Shown: positions 27,002 through 34,821 of the stretch, piece by piece
Numbering within the stretch: position 1 is the stretch's first letter
How the letters are laid out: the number at the start of each line of letters is the position of its first letter
Source of the DNA: RYN-122 sp963761655
GTDB lineage: Bacteria; Actinomycetota; Actinomycetes; Mycobacteriales; SCTD01
Reading direction: 5' to 3'
Length of the DNA: 64,000 bases
Assembly (NCBI GenBank): GCA_963761655.1
Contig: CAVXHI010000008.1
Span: 558,001 to 622,000 of the forward strand
The notes under the pieces: model-generated
What the model saw: the letters and a program-made list of their open reading frames with translations, nothing else
Told to the model about the DNA's origin: nothing
The model's database searches: none
Program-made: the position numbers and the translations under genes

Positions 27002-28386
27002 CCCACCCCACCGACCGGCTGGGTGCGGTGCACCTCGTCGGCATCGGCGGTGCCGGCATGAGCGGCATCGCCCGGGTCCTGCTCGCCCGCGGCACCCGGG
27101 TCAGCGGCAGCGACGCCAAGGAGAGCCTCGCGCTGCGCGAGCTGCAGGCCCTCGGCGCGACCGTCCACGTCGGCCACGACGCGGGGCACGTCGCGGACGC
27201 CGACACCGTCGTCGTCAGCAGTGCCGTCCGGGAGACGAACGCCGAGCTGCGGGCCGCCCGGGAGCGGGGCCTGCGGGTGCTGCTCCGGGCCGAGGCGCTC
27301 GCCGCGCTCCTCGAGGGCCGACGCGCCGTCGCCGTCGCCGGCACGCACGGCAAGACGACCACGACCTCGATGCTCACCGTCGCGGCCTTCTCCTGCGGGG
27401 TCGACCCGAGCTTCGCCATCGGGGGCGACCTCAACGAGGCCGCGAGCAACGCCCACCACGGCAGCGGCGACCTGTTCGTCCTCGAGGCCGACGAGAGCGA
27501 CGGCAGCTTCCTCGTCTACGGCCCCCACACGGGCGTCGTGACCAACGTCGAGGCCGACCACCTCGACCACTACGGCGACGGCGACGCGGTCGACCGCGCC
27601 TTCGAGGCCTTCGTCGGCACCCTCGGTGAGGGCGGCCTGGTCACCTGCGCCGACGACCCCGGAGCGGTCCGGCTGGCCGCCTTCGCCCGCGGGGCCGGCG
27701 TCCCGGTGCGCACCTACGGGCTGTCCGGGTCCGCCGACCTGCGCCTGACCGACGTCACCGTCGCGGGGACCACGAGCCGCTACGTCCCCGTCCTCGACGG
27801 CCGGGCCCTGCCGCCGGTGACCCTCGCCGTCCCCGGCCGGCACCTCGCCCTCAACAGCGCTGCCGCCCTGCTCACCGGCACCGGCCTCGGGCTGCCCGAG
27901 GAGGGCCTGGTCAAGGGGCTCGCCGGGTTCACCGGGGTGCGCCGCCGGATGGAGCTCAAGGGCGTCGCCGCCGGGGTCCGGGTCTACGACGACTACGCCC
28001 ACCACCCCACCGAGGTCACCGCGCAGCTGCTCGCGGCCCGCGAGGTGGCGGGCAGCGGACGGGTCGTCGCGGCCTTCCAGCCGCACCGGTACAGCCGCAC
28101 CCTGGCCTTCGCCGCGGACTTCGGGGCCGCGCTCGGCCTCGCCGACGACGTCGTCGTCATGGAGGTCTACAGCGCGGGGGAGGACCCCGTGCCGGGCGCC
28201 TCGGGGGCGACGGTCGCCGCAGCCGTGCCGGGCGGCCGGGCCGTGTTCCAGCCGTCCTGGTCCGAGGTCCCCGGGGAGCTCGCCCGGCGGGCCCGGCCCG
28301 GCGACCTCGTGATCACCCTCGGCGCCGGCGACGTCACCCTGGTCGGCCCCGAGGTGCTCCGCCTGCTGCAGGAGGAGGCGCCGTGA
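26998..28386 (+). CDS. murC: UDP-MurNAc:L-alanine ligase MurC
   Basis: A 462-residue Mur ligase that adds L-Ala to UDP-MurNAc. It has the N-terminal VGIGGAGMSGIA nucleotide-binding loop (14-25) and the ATP loop GTHGKTTT (115-122), plus the DDYAHHPTEV segment of the ligase domain. The ATG at 26998 is chosen because it overlaps the murG stop by four bases; a GTG two codons upstream is also in frame. The stop overlaps ftsQ. Confidence 0.96.
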   Translation: MTHPTDRLGAVHLVGIGGAGMSGIARVLLARGTRVSGSDAKESLALRELQALGATVHVGHDAGHVADADTVVVSSAVRETNAELRAARERGLRVLLRAEALAALLEGRRAVAVAGTHGKTTTTSMLTVAAFSCGVDPSFAIGGDLNEAASNAHHGSGDLFVLEADESDGSFLVYGPHTGVVTNVEADHLDHYGDGDAVDRAFEAFVGTLGEGGLVTCADDPGAVRLAAFARGAGVPVRTYGLSGSADLRLTDVTVAGTTSRYVPVLDGRALPPVTLAVPGRHLALNSAAALLTGTGLGLPEEGLVKGLAGFTGVRRRMELKGVAAGVRVYDDYAHHPTEVTAQLLAAREVAGSGRVVAAFQPHRYSRTLAFAADFGAALGLADDVVVMEVYSAGEDPVPGASGATVAAAVPGGRAVFQPSWSEVPGELARRARPGDLVITLGAGDVTLVGPEVLRLLQEEAP

Positions 28387-29096
28387 CCGCGGACCGGCTC
28401 CGCCGCCTGAGCGCCCTGGTCCTCGCGGCCCTCGTGGTCGGCGCCCTCGGCTGGGTGGTCCTGCAGTCGTCCCTGCTCGGGGTGGACGACGTCCGGGTCC
28501 GGGGCGCCGGTCGGGTGACGCCCGCCCAGGTCGAGCAGGCGGCGGGCGTCCCGCTCGGCACCCCGCTGGCCCGGGTCGACGTCGAGGCCGTCCGCCGGCG
28601 GGTCCTGCAGCTGGCCCCCGTCGCGTCGGTGACCGTGGCCCGGCGCTGGCCCGGGACGCTGTCCCTGCAGGTGGTCGAGCGCCGGGCCGAGGTCTGGGTC
28701 GGGTCCCCCGGCAAGGTCACCCTGCTCGACCGCACCGGCGTCGCCTTCGCCGTGGAGCCGAAGGCGCCCGACGGCGCGGTCCGGCTGCAGGTCGCCCACC
28801 CGGGCCCGCAGGACGCCACCACCCGCAGCGCCCTGTCCGTCCTCGGCGAGCTCCCCGCCGAGCTCCGCACCCGGGTGGCCATCGTCCGGGCGCCGTCGCC
28901 GTCGTCGGTCAGCCTGCTGCTGCGCGACGGTCGGCAGGTCGTCTGGGGCACCCCCGGCCGGGCCGGCGACAAGGCGGCCGCGGCGACCGCGCTGCTGCGC
29001 CTGCCCGGGACGGTCTACGACGTCACGAGCCCCGACGTCGTCGTCCGCAAGCAGGCGGTCGACGCCTCGGGGGTCGTCCCTTCCCCGGCTGGGTAG
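28383..29096 (+). CDS. ftsQ: FtsQ cell division protein
   Basis: A 237-residue bitopic protein. It has a short cytosolic head, one membrane helix (about 10-27), then a POTRA-type domain (LLGVDDVRVRGAGRVTPAQV) and the FtsQ beta domain with the ARRWPGTLSLQVVERR stretch. FtsQ recruits FtsL and FtsB to the septum. The GTG start overlaps the murC stop by four bases. A gap of 49 bases without a terminator-like hairpin follows. Confidence 0.92.
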   Translation: MTADRLRRLSALVLAALVVGALGWVVLQSSLLGVDDVRVRGAGRVTPAQVEQAAGVPLGTPLARVDVEAVRRRVLQLAPVASVTVARRWPGTLSLQVVERRAEVWVGSPGKVTLLDRTGVAFAVEPKAPDGAVRLQVAHPGPQDATTRSALSVLGELPAELRTRVAIVRAPSPSSVSLLLRDGRQVVWGTPGRAGDKAAAATALLRLPGTVYDVTSPDVVVRKQAVDASGVVPSPAG

Positions 29097-29145
29097 ACCA
29101 CCCGGGATGCGGCCGCCCGGTCGCCCCCGACCCGGAGGAGCCCCC

Positions 29146-30081
29146 GTGCGTCCCGCGACCGAGCCCAGCCGTCAGGCCGGACGCGCGTCGATGGACGCCC
29201 TGACCTCGGTGCCCGACGTCTTCGAGACCGTCTTCGCCCAGGTCGGCGTCGGGCTCGCCCTGGCCGACCTCGCCACCGGCTTCATCCGGGTCAACGACGC
29301 CTACGCCGCCCTGTTCGGCCGGCGTCCCGAGGAGTTCCTCGGCATGTCGTTCCGCGACCTGCTGCACCCCGACGGCCCTCCCGGCACCGACGCGCCGCTC
29401 ACCCTGCTGCTGCGGGGCGAGGAGGCCAGCCTGACGGCCGAGGAGCGCTACGTCGGCCAGGACGGCGCGGAGCTGTGGGTCCTGCACAGCCTGGTCGTCG
29501 TGCGCGACCCGCAGGGCGCCCCGCTGTGGTTCGCCGTCAGCGCCCAGGACATCACCGAGCGGCACCGCGCGGAGCAGAGCCTGCACGCGATGACGGCCGC
29601 GCTGACCGAGCGCGCGGTGCGGGACCCCCTGACCGGGCTGGCCAACCGGGCGCTGCTCGAGGAGCGGCTGCGCGCCGCGCTCGCCCGGGACGCCCGCACC
29701 GGCGGGCGCACCGGCGTGCTGTTCCTCGACCTCGACGGCTTCAAGGCCGTGAACGACCGGTACGGGCACGGCGTGGGCGACGACGTCCTGCGCGAGGTGG
29801 CCCGTCGGCTGGCCGCGGGGGTGCGCCCGTCCGACACCGTGGCCCGGCTCGGTGGGGACGAGTTCGTCGTGCTGGCCGAGGGGCTGACCGGCGAGGCCCT
29901 CGGGCAGCTGTCCGAGCGGCTCGAGGCGTCCCTGGGCGAGCCGTACGAGGTGGGCCCCGTGGTCCGGGTCGGGGTCAGCGTCGGAGCCGCCCTGAGCGAC
30001 GGGGGAGAGGCCGACCCGGCCGGGCTCGTGGGCCTGGCGGACCGCGGCATGTACGCCGTGAAGCGGGAGCGCCGAGGCTGA
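29146..30081 (+). CDS. PAS-GGDEF diguanylate cyclase inside the dcw cluster
   Basis: A 311-residue soluble protein. A PAS sensor domain covers about 25-140 (ends DITERHRAEQ), a short linker follows, and the GGDEF domain runs from DPLTGLANR (160) onward. The active site GGDEF (236-240) is intact, as is the inhibitory RxxD site (RPSD, 227-230), so a feedback-controlled c-di-GMP synthase is predicted. GTG at 29146 is chosen for the strong GGAGGAG five bases upstream; an ATG 39 bases earlier has no such site. It sits between ftsQ and ftsZ, which are usually neighbours in actinobacteria. No transmembrane helix is seen. Confidence 0.93.
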   Translation: MRPATEPSRQAGRASMDALTSVPDVFETVFAQVGVGLALADLATGFIRVNDAYAALFGRRPEEFLGMSFRDLLHPDGPPGTDAPLTLLLRGEEASLTAEERYVGQDGAELWVLHSLVVVRDPQGAPLWFAVSAQDITERHRAEQSLHAMTAALTERAVRDPLTGLANRALLEERLRAALARDARTGGRTGVLFLDLDGFKAVNDRYGHGVGDDVLREVARRLAAGVRPSDTVARLGGDEFVVLAEGLTGEALGQLSERLEASLGEPYEVGPVVRVGVSVGAALSDGGEADPAGLVGLADRGMYAVKRERRG

Positions 30082-30113
30082 TCCGGCCGGTCCGGCGACA
30101 CGCCGGGCCGCAG

Positions 30114-30200
30114 GTTGACCCTGCCGTCCCGGCCCCCGTACGTTCCCGGGCATCCCCCTCAGGTTGACATAACGCTAACCGTCTACATGAGGGTCAGGGT
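30114..30200 (+). promoter_or_regulatory. Predicted ftsZ promoter region
   Basis: TTGACC (30114) with TACGTT 19 bases further on (30139) is one candidate. TTGACATAAC (30164-30173) followed by an imperfect dyad (AACGCTAACC against GGGTCAGGGTT) is another. The second resembles sequences I recall upstream of ftsZ in other actinobacteria, but its -10 is unclear. Two separate promoters would let ftsZ be regulated apart from the upstream cluster. Confidence 0.5.
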
Positions 30201-30231
30201 TCCGCCTCCTCCTCGAAAGGCCTCTCTCCTC

Positions 30232-31386
30232 GTGGCTGCACCTCAGAACTACCTCGCCGTCATCAAGGTGGTCGGCATCGGCGGCGGCGGCGTGAACGCC
30301 GTCAACCGGATGATCGAGGTGGGGCTGAAGGGCGTCGAGTTCATCGCCATCAACACCGACGCCCAGGCGCTGCTGATGAGCGACGCCGACGTCAAGCTCG
30401 ACGTCGGCCGCGAGCTCACCCGCGGCCTCGGTGCGGGCGCGGCGCCCGAGGTCGGCCGGCAGGCGGCCGAGGACCACCAGGACGAGATCGAGGAGGTCCT
30501 CAAGGGGGCCGACATGGTCTTCGTGACGGCGGGCGAGGGCGGCGGCACGGGCACCGGCGGCGCCCCGGTCGTCGCGAGCATCGCCCGCTCGCTCGGCGCC
30601 CTGACCATCGGCGTCGTGACCCGGCCGTTCTCCTTCGAGGGCCGGCGCCGCGCGGGCCAGGCCGAGGCCGGCATCGAGGCCCTCCGCGCCGAGGTCGACA
30701 CCCTCATCGTCATCCCGAACGACCGGCTGCTGTCGCTGTCGGACAAGCAGGTCAGCGTCATGGACGCCTTCAAGAGCGCCGACCAGGTCCTGCTCTCCGG
30801 CGTCCAGGGCATCACCGACCTCATCACGACCCCCGGCCTGATCAACCTCGACTTCGCCGACGTCAAGAGCGTCATGAGCGACGCCGGCTCGGCCCTCATG
30901 GGCATCGGCAACGCCCGCGGCGACGACCGCGCCGTCGTGGCCGCCGAGATGGCCATCGCCAGCCCCCTGCTCGAGGCGAGCATGGACGGCGCCCACGGCG
31001 TCCTGCTGTCGATCTCCGGCGGCAGCGACCTCGGCCTGTTCGAGATCAACGAGGCTGCGCAGCTCGTCGCCGACGCCGCCCACCAGGACGCCAACATCAT
31101 CTTCGGTGCGGTCATCGACGACGCCCTCGGCGACGAGGTCCGGGTGACCGTGATCGCGGCCGGGTTCGACGCCGGCAGCCCCTCGCCGATGCGCCGGCAC
31201 GAGCCGCTGCGCCGGGCCGCTCCGGCCGCCCCGCAGTACGGCCAGCCCGCCGCGCCGGCCCCGCAGCCGACCTACGCGCCCTCCACCCCCCGCCCGGCCG
31301 CCCGTCCGGCGCCGCAGCAGCCCGAGCGCCCGCGCCGCACGGTCGTGTTCGAGGACGACCTCGACGTGCCGGACTTCCTGAAGTAG
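30232..31386 (+). CDS. ftsZ: FtsZ tubulin-like division GTPase
   Basis: A 384-residue protein that forms the Z-ring. The GTP-binding loop GGGTGTGG lies at 103-110 and the T7 region LINLDFADVKSVM is present. A Pro/Ala-rich linker (about 320-365) precedes the C-terminal peptide DDLDVPDFLK, which binds SepF and other partners. The GTG at 30232 is used because it gives the standard N-terminus (AAPQNYLAVIKVVGIGGGG) and has GAAAGG upstream; the longer open frame crosses the promoter region. Confidence 0.97.
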   Translation: MAAPQNYLAVIKVVGIGGGGVNAVNRMIEVGLKGVEFIAINTDAQALLMSDADVKLDVGRELTRGLGAGAAPEVGRQAAEDHQDEIEEVLKGADMVFVTAGEGGGTGTGGAPVVASIARSLGALTIGVVTRPFSFEGRRRAGQAEAGIEALRAEVDTLIVIPNDRLLSLSDKQVSVMDAFKSADQVLLSGVQGITDLITTPGLINLDFADVKSVMSDAGSALMGIGNARGDDRAVVAAEMAIASPLLEASMDGAHGVLLSISGGSDLGLFEINEAAQLVADAAHQDANIIFGAVIDDALGDEVRVTVIAAGFDAGSPSPMRRHEPLRRAAPAAPQYGQPAAPAPQPTYAPSTPRPAARPAPQQPERPRRTVVFEDDLDVPDFLK

Positions 31387-32088
31387 GTGCTGCTCCCGGC
31401 GGGGCTGCCCGGCGCCTGGTTCACCACGCGGGCGGGCGGCGTCAGCACCGGGCCCTGGGCCTCGCTCGACCTGGCGCTGCACGTCGGGGACGACCCCGAC
31501 GACGTGCAGGCCAACCGGGAGCTGCTGCGGCAGGCCGTGGGCGCCGACGCGCTGGCCTTCTGCGAGCAGGTGCACGGGAACGGCGTCGCGGTCGTCGAGG
31601 GCCCCGGCACCAGCGCGGGGGTGGACGCCCTCGTCACCACCACCCCGGGCCTCGGGCTCGTGGTGATGGCCGCCGACTGCCTGCCCGTCCTGCTGCTCGA
31701 CCGGGCGGCAGGCGTGGCCGCGGCCGCCCACGCCGGGCGGCAGGGCCTGCTCGCCGGCGTGCTCGAGCGCACCGTCGAGGCGATGACGGCGCTCGGGGCC
31801 TCGCCGGGGACGACGGCGGCGCGGATCGGCCCGGCCGCGGGCCCCTGCTGCTACGAGGTGCCCGCCGCCATGGCCGACGACGCCGAGGCCCGCCTGCCCG
31901 GGTCCCGCAGCACCACCCGGCAGGGGACGCCGTCCGTCGACCTGCCCGGCGGCGCCCGGACCGTGCTGGTCGGGCTCGGCCTGACCGACGTCGCCTCGGT
32001 GGAGCGCTGCACGGTCCACGACGACGCCTTCTTCTCCTACCGCCGCGACCGCACGACCGGCCGGCACGCCGGCGTGGTCCGGCTGTGA
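31387..32088 (+). CDS. pgeF: Peptidoglycan editing factor PgeF (YfiH, laccase-domain)
   Basis: A 233-residue YfiH-family protein. The metal-site residues are His63 (EQVHGNGV), Cys98 (MAADCLPV) and His115 (AAHAGRQG). Family members are purine nucleoside phosphorylases/multicopper-like enzymes also linked to removal of wrong residues from peptidoglycan precursors. The GTG follows the ftsZ stop without a gap. The stop overlaps the GTG of the damaged yggS gene. Confidence 0.88.
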   Translation: MLLPAGLPGAWFTTRAGGVSTGPWASLDLALHVGDDPDDVQANRELLRQAVGADALAFCEQVHGNGVAVVEGPGTSAGVDALVTTTPGLGLVVMAADCLPVLLLDRAAGVAAAAHAGRQGLLAGVLERTVEAMTALGASPGTTAARIGPAAGPCCYEVPAAMADDAEARLPGSRSTTRQGTPSVDLPGGARTVLVGLGLTDVASVERCTVHDDAFFSYRRDRTTGRHAGVVRL

Positions 32089-32777
32089 CGCCGGCAGCGA
32101 GGAACTGGCCGCCGGGCTCGCCGCCGTCGAGGAGCGGCTGGGCCGCGCCTGCGCCGACGCCGGCCGCCCGCGCGGCGACGTCCTGCTGCTGGCCGTCACG
32201 AAGACGTGGCCCCTGGAGGACGTCCTGCTCCTGCACGGGCTCGGTCTGCGCGACTTCGGGGAGAACCGCGACCAGGAGGCCGCCGAGAAGGCCGCCGCCC
32301 TGCGGGACGCCCGGTGGCACTTCGTCGGCCAGGTGCAGACCAACAAGGCGGCCCGGGTCGCGGCGCACGCCGACGTCGTCCACGCCCTCGACCGCCCCTC
32401 GCTCGCGCAGGCCCTGTCGAAGGGCGCGGCCCGGGCGGAGCGGCGAGCTGGACGTCCTCGTGCAGGTCTCCCTCGACGGCACGCAGGGTCGCGGGGGAGC
32501 GCTCCCCGCCGACGTCCCCGCCCTCGCCGACCTCGCCGCCGGCCTGCCCGGGCTGCGCCTCGCCGGCGTCATGGCCGTCGCGCCGCTCGGCGAGGACCCG
32601 GCCCCCGCCTTCGCCCGGCTCGCCGACGTCGCCGCCCGGGTCCGGGCCGACCACCCCGGGGCGACCGCGGTGAGCGCGGGCATGAGCGGCGACCTCGAGG
32701 CCGCCGTCGCGGCCGGCGCCACGATCGTGCGCGTCGGCACGGCGTTGCTCGGCCGCAGGAGCCCTCCGGGCCGGTAG
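32085..32777 (+). pseudogene. YggS/PLPBP pyridoxal-phosphate homeostasis protein, frameshifted
   Basis: The family sequence is spread over two frames. From about 32099 to 32440 a frame without any ATG/GTG start encodes EELAAGLAAVEERLG, LLAVTKTWP (with the PLP-binding Lys), FGENRDQEAAEKA and WHFVGQVQTNKAA. From about 32445 to the stop a different frame encodes ELDVLVQVSLDG, RLAGVMAV and VSAGMSGDLEAAVAAGAT. The GTG at 32085, correctly overlapping the pgeF stop, is in the second frame. Restoring the gene needs one base added near 32088-32098 and one removed (or two added) near 32430-32445. Either the gene is broken or the assembly has two indels. yggS normally stands between ftsZ/pgeF and sepF. 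Confidence 0.8.
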
Positions 32778-32829
32778 CGTCCGGCCGCAGCGAAGACCCC
32801 CCACCACCGCAACACACCTGGAGTGCCGC

Positions 32830-33360
32830 ATGCCGAACCTCGGACGCAAGGTCGGCCTCTACCTCGGCCTGGTCGAGGACGACGAGGACGGCCGCGGCCA
32901 CTACGGCTCGGACTACGACGACGAGTACGACGACGAGCCGGCCCCCGCCCGGCGCTGGGCGGGCGAGGAGCCCCGGCGGTCCACCGGCGTCCGCGAGACG
33001 CACGGCCGGGAGAGCCACGGCAGCGTCGCCCTCGACACCGCGCCCGTCCCGCTGCGCAGCGCCGCTCCGGCGTTCGCCGACGCGTACCGCATCACCACGC
33101 TCCACCCGCGGACGTACAACGAGGCCCGCACCATCGGCGAGCACTTCCGCGCCGGGACGCCCGTGATCATGAACCTGACCGAGATGGACGACGTCGACGC
33201 CAAGCGCCTCGTCGACTTCGCGGCCGGTCTGATCTTCGGCCTGCACGGCAGCATCGAGCGCGTGACCAACAAGGTCTTCCTGCTCTCGCCCGAGCACGTC
33301 GAGGTCACCGCCGAGGACAAGGCCCTGATCGCCGAGGGCGGCTTCTTCAACCAGTCCTGA
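32830..33360 (+). CDS. sepF: SepF cell division protein
   Basis: A 176-residue protein. A short N-terminal membrane-binding helix (MPNLGRKVGLYLGLVEDDED) and an acidic disordered linker precede the SepF core (about 86-170, DAYRITTLHPRTYNEARTIG). SepF links FtsZ to the membrane; in actinobacteria, which lack FtsA, it is the main anchor. ATG at 32830 has GGAG six bases upstream. A TAGCGT -10-like element overlaps the preceding stop codon (32775-32780), but no clear -35 is seen. Confidence 0.95.
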   Translation: MPNLGRKVGLYLGLVEDDEDGRGHYGSDYDDEYDDEPAPARRWAGEEPRRSTGVRETHGRESHGSVALDTAPVPLRSAAPAFADAYRITTLHPRTYNEARTIGEHFRAGTPVIMNLTEMDDVDAKRLVDFAAGLIFGLHGSIERVTNKVFLLSPEHVEVTAEDKALIAEGGFFNQS

Positions 33361-33392
33361 TCACGCCCGGCGACCCGGTGATCGTCTGTCGG

Positions 33393-33398
33393 TAGCCT
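33393..33398 (+). promoter_or_regulatory. Possible -10 element, leaderless yggT transcript
   Basis: TAGCCT lies six bases before the GTG of yggT, so transcription would begin at or next to the start codon. No ribosome-binding site and no good -35 is visible. Confidence 0.35.
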
Positions 33399-33404
33399 GA
33401 CCTC

Positions 33405-33692
33405 GTGTCCGTCGTCGCGTCCGTCGTCTACTTCGCGCTGCTGGTGTTCCTGCTGCTGCTCATCTTCCGCATCATCATGGAGTACGTCTTCATGTTCGCG
33501 CGGAACTACAAGCCGGCCGGGGCCGTCGCGATCGCCCTCGAGCTGACGTACACGGTGACCGACCCCCCGCTCAAGGCGCTGCGGCGCGTGATCCCGCCGC
33601 TGCGCATCGGCAACGTCTCGCTCGACCTCGGTTTCCTGGTGCTGTTCTTCGCCGTCCAGATCCTCATGAACGTGGTCGGCCGGTACCGGTGA
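33405..33692 (+). CDS. YggT family membrane protein
   Basis: A 95-residue protein with two membrane segments (about 3-25 and 67-90) and the family motif DPPLKALRRVIPPLRIGNVSLDL between them. YggT proteins lie between sepF and divIVA in Gram-positive dcw clusters; their role is unclear, with suggestions of osmotic or chloroplast/cell-shape functions in relatives. GTG start, possibly leaderless. Confidence 0.88.
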   Translation: MSVVASVVYFALLVFLLLLIFRIIMEYVFMFARNYKPAGAVAIALELTYTVTDPPLKALRRVIPPLRIGNVSLDLGFLVLFFAVQILMNVVGRYR

Positions 33693-33717
33693 CCTCGTCC
33701 GCCCCGAAGGTGACCCC

Positions 33718-34821
33718 GTGCCGCTGACCCCGTCCGACGTCTCGAACAAGCAGTTCAAGGTCGCGTTCCGCGGCTACTCGCTCGACGAGGTGGACGCCTT
33801 CCTCGACGAGGTCGAGGCCGAGCTCAGCCGCCTGCTCCGCGAGAACGACGAGCTGCGGTCCGGCGGCGCCACCGCCGTGAGCACGGTGAAGGCCGCCGTG
33901 CCCGAGCCGGTCGCGCCCGCGCCCGCCCCCGAGCGCCCGCTCGACTCCCTCGAGGGGCAGGAGGCCGCGCTGCGGACCCTGCTGCTCGCGCAGCGCACCG
34001 CCGACGAGGCCGTCGCCGAGGCCCGGGCCGAGGCCGCCCAGATCGTCGAGGCCGCGCGGGCCGAGGCCGACGTCATGGTGGCGACCGCCCGCGGCGAGTC
34101 CGACACCGCGCTGACCGACGCCCGGGCCGAGGCCGAGCGCCTGGTCACCGAGGCGCAGGCGCGGGCCGCGTCCACCGTCACCGAGGCGCAGGCCCTGGCG
34201 CAGCGCAGCCTGGACGAGGCCCGGGCGGAGGCGGAGTCGACCCTGACGTCCGCCCGCACCGAGGCCGAGACCACCCTGACCTCGGCCCGCACCGAGGCCG
34301 ACACGACCCTGACCAGCGCCCGCGACGAGGCCGAGCAGGCCCTCACCGCGGCCCGCACCGAGTCCGACTCCACGCTGGCCCGGATCCGCGAGCAGGCGTC
34401 CCGGGCGGACGCCGAGGTGGCGGCCAAGGTCGCGGCGTCGCTGGGCGACCTGGACGAGCGGCGCACGCGCCTCGAGCAGCACATCGAGGACCTCCGCGCG
34501 TTCGAGCGCGAGTACCGGACGCGCCTCAAGGCGTACCTGCAGACGCAGCTGTCCGAGCTCGACGAGCGCGTCGGCGCCGACGACGGCGGAGCGGGCGTGC
34601 CCGACGACGCCCCGGCCCGCGCGGCCGCCGGTCCGGACGCCGCGCCGCCGGTCGCCTCGCAGCCCGCACCACGCCGCCCGTCACCACGCAGCCTGTCGGC
34701 ACGGGGTCCTCGACCCGCTAGCACTGCTCCGTCCGGCCCCTCGGCGGTCCGGACCCCACCGCTACGATGCCCCGTCGCCCGGACCTCCCGGGCGATCCCC
34801 TTGTCGGAGGACCACTCGTGA
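33718..34821 (+). CDS. divIVA: DivIVA/Wag31 polar growth protein
   Basis: A 367-residue coiled-coil protein. The DivIVA N-domain is clear (VSNKQFKVAFRGYSLDEVDAFL, split at 8-29), then a Pro/Ala linker, then residues 102-233, which are twelve consecutive 11-residue repeats (type ARTEADTTLTS), and a final heptad region (234-285). DivIVA marks curved membrane and directs apical growth in actinobacteria. The last 50 residues look wrong: another frame gives a tail ending TTQPVGTGSSTR with a stop at 34719-34721, and the annotated frame instead runs through the next promoter. A frameshift near 34660-34670 is likely, so the true end may be 34721. Confidence 0.9.
   Translation: MPLTPSDVSNKQFKVAFRGYSLDEVDAFLDEVEAELSRLLRENDELRSGGATAVSTVKAAVPEPVAPAPAPERPLDSLEGQEAALRTLLLAQRTADEAVAEARAEAAQIVEAARAEADVMVATARGESDTALTDARAEAERLVTEAQARAASTVTEAQALAQRSLDEARAEAESTLTSARTEAETTLTSARTEADTTLTSARDEAEQALTAARTESDSTLARIREQASRADAEVAAKVAASLGDLDERRTRLEQHIEDLRAFEREYRTRLKAYLQTQLSELDERVGADDGGAGVPDDAPARAAAGPDAAPPVASQPAPRRPSPRSLSARGPRPASTAPSGPSAVRTPPLRCPVARTSRAIPLSEDHS
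34763..34768 (+). promoter_or_regulatory. -10 element TACGAT for the downstream membrane protein
   Basis: TACGAT is a near-consensus -10 hexamer, 50 bases before the next GTG, which has its own GGAGG. It lies inside the suspect 3' end of the divIVA frame, which argues that divIVA really stops earlier. Confidence 0.5.

Noticed and set aside
32085..32450. A new Arg/Pro/Ser-rich gene in the first half of the 32085 frame
   Set aside because: The sequence of that frame has no sense, whereas another frame gives a clear YggS N-terminus with its PLP lysine.
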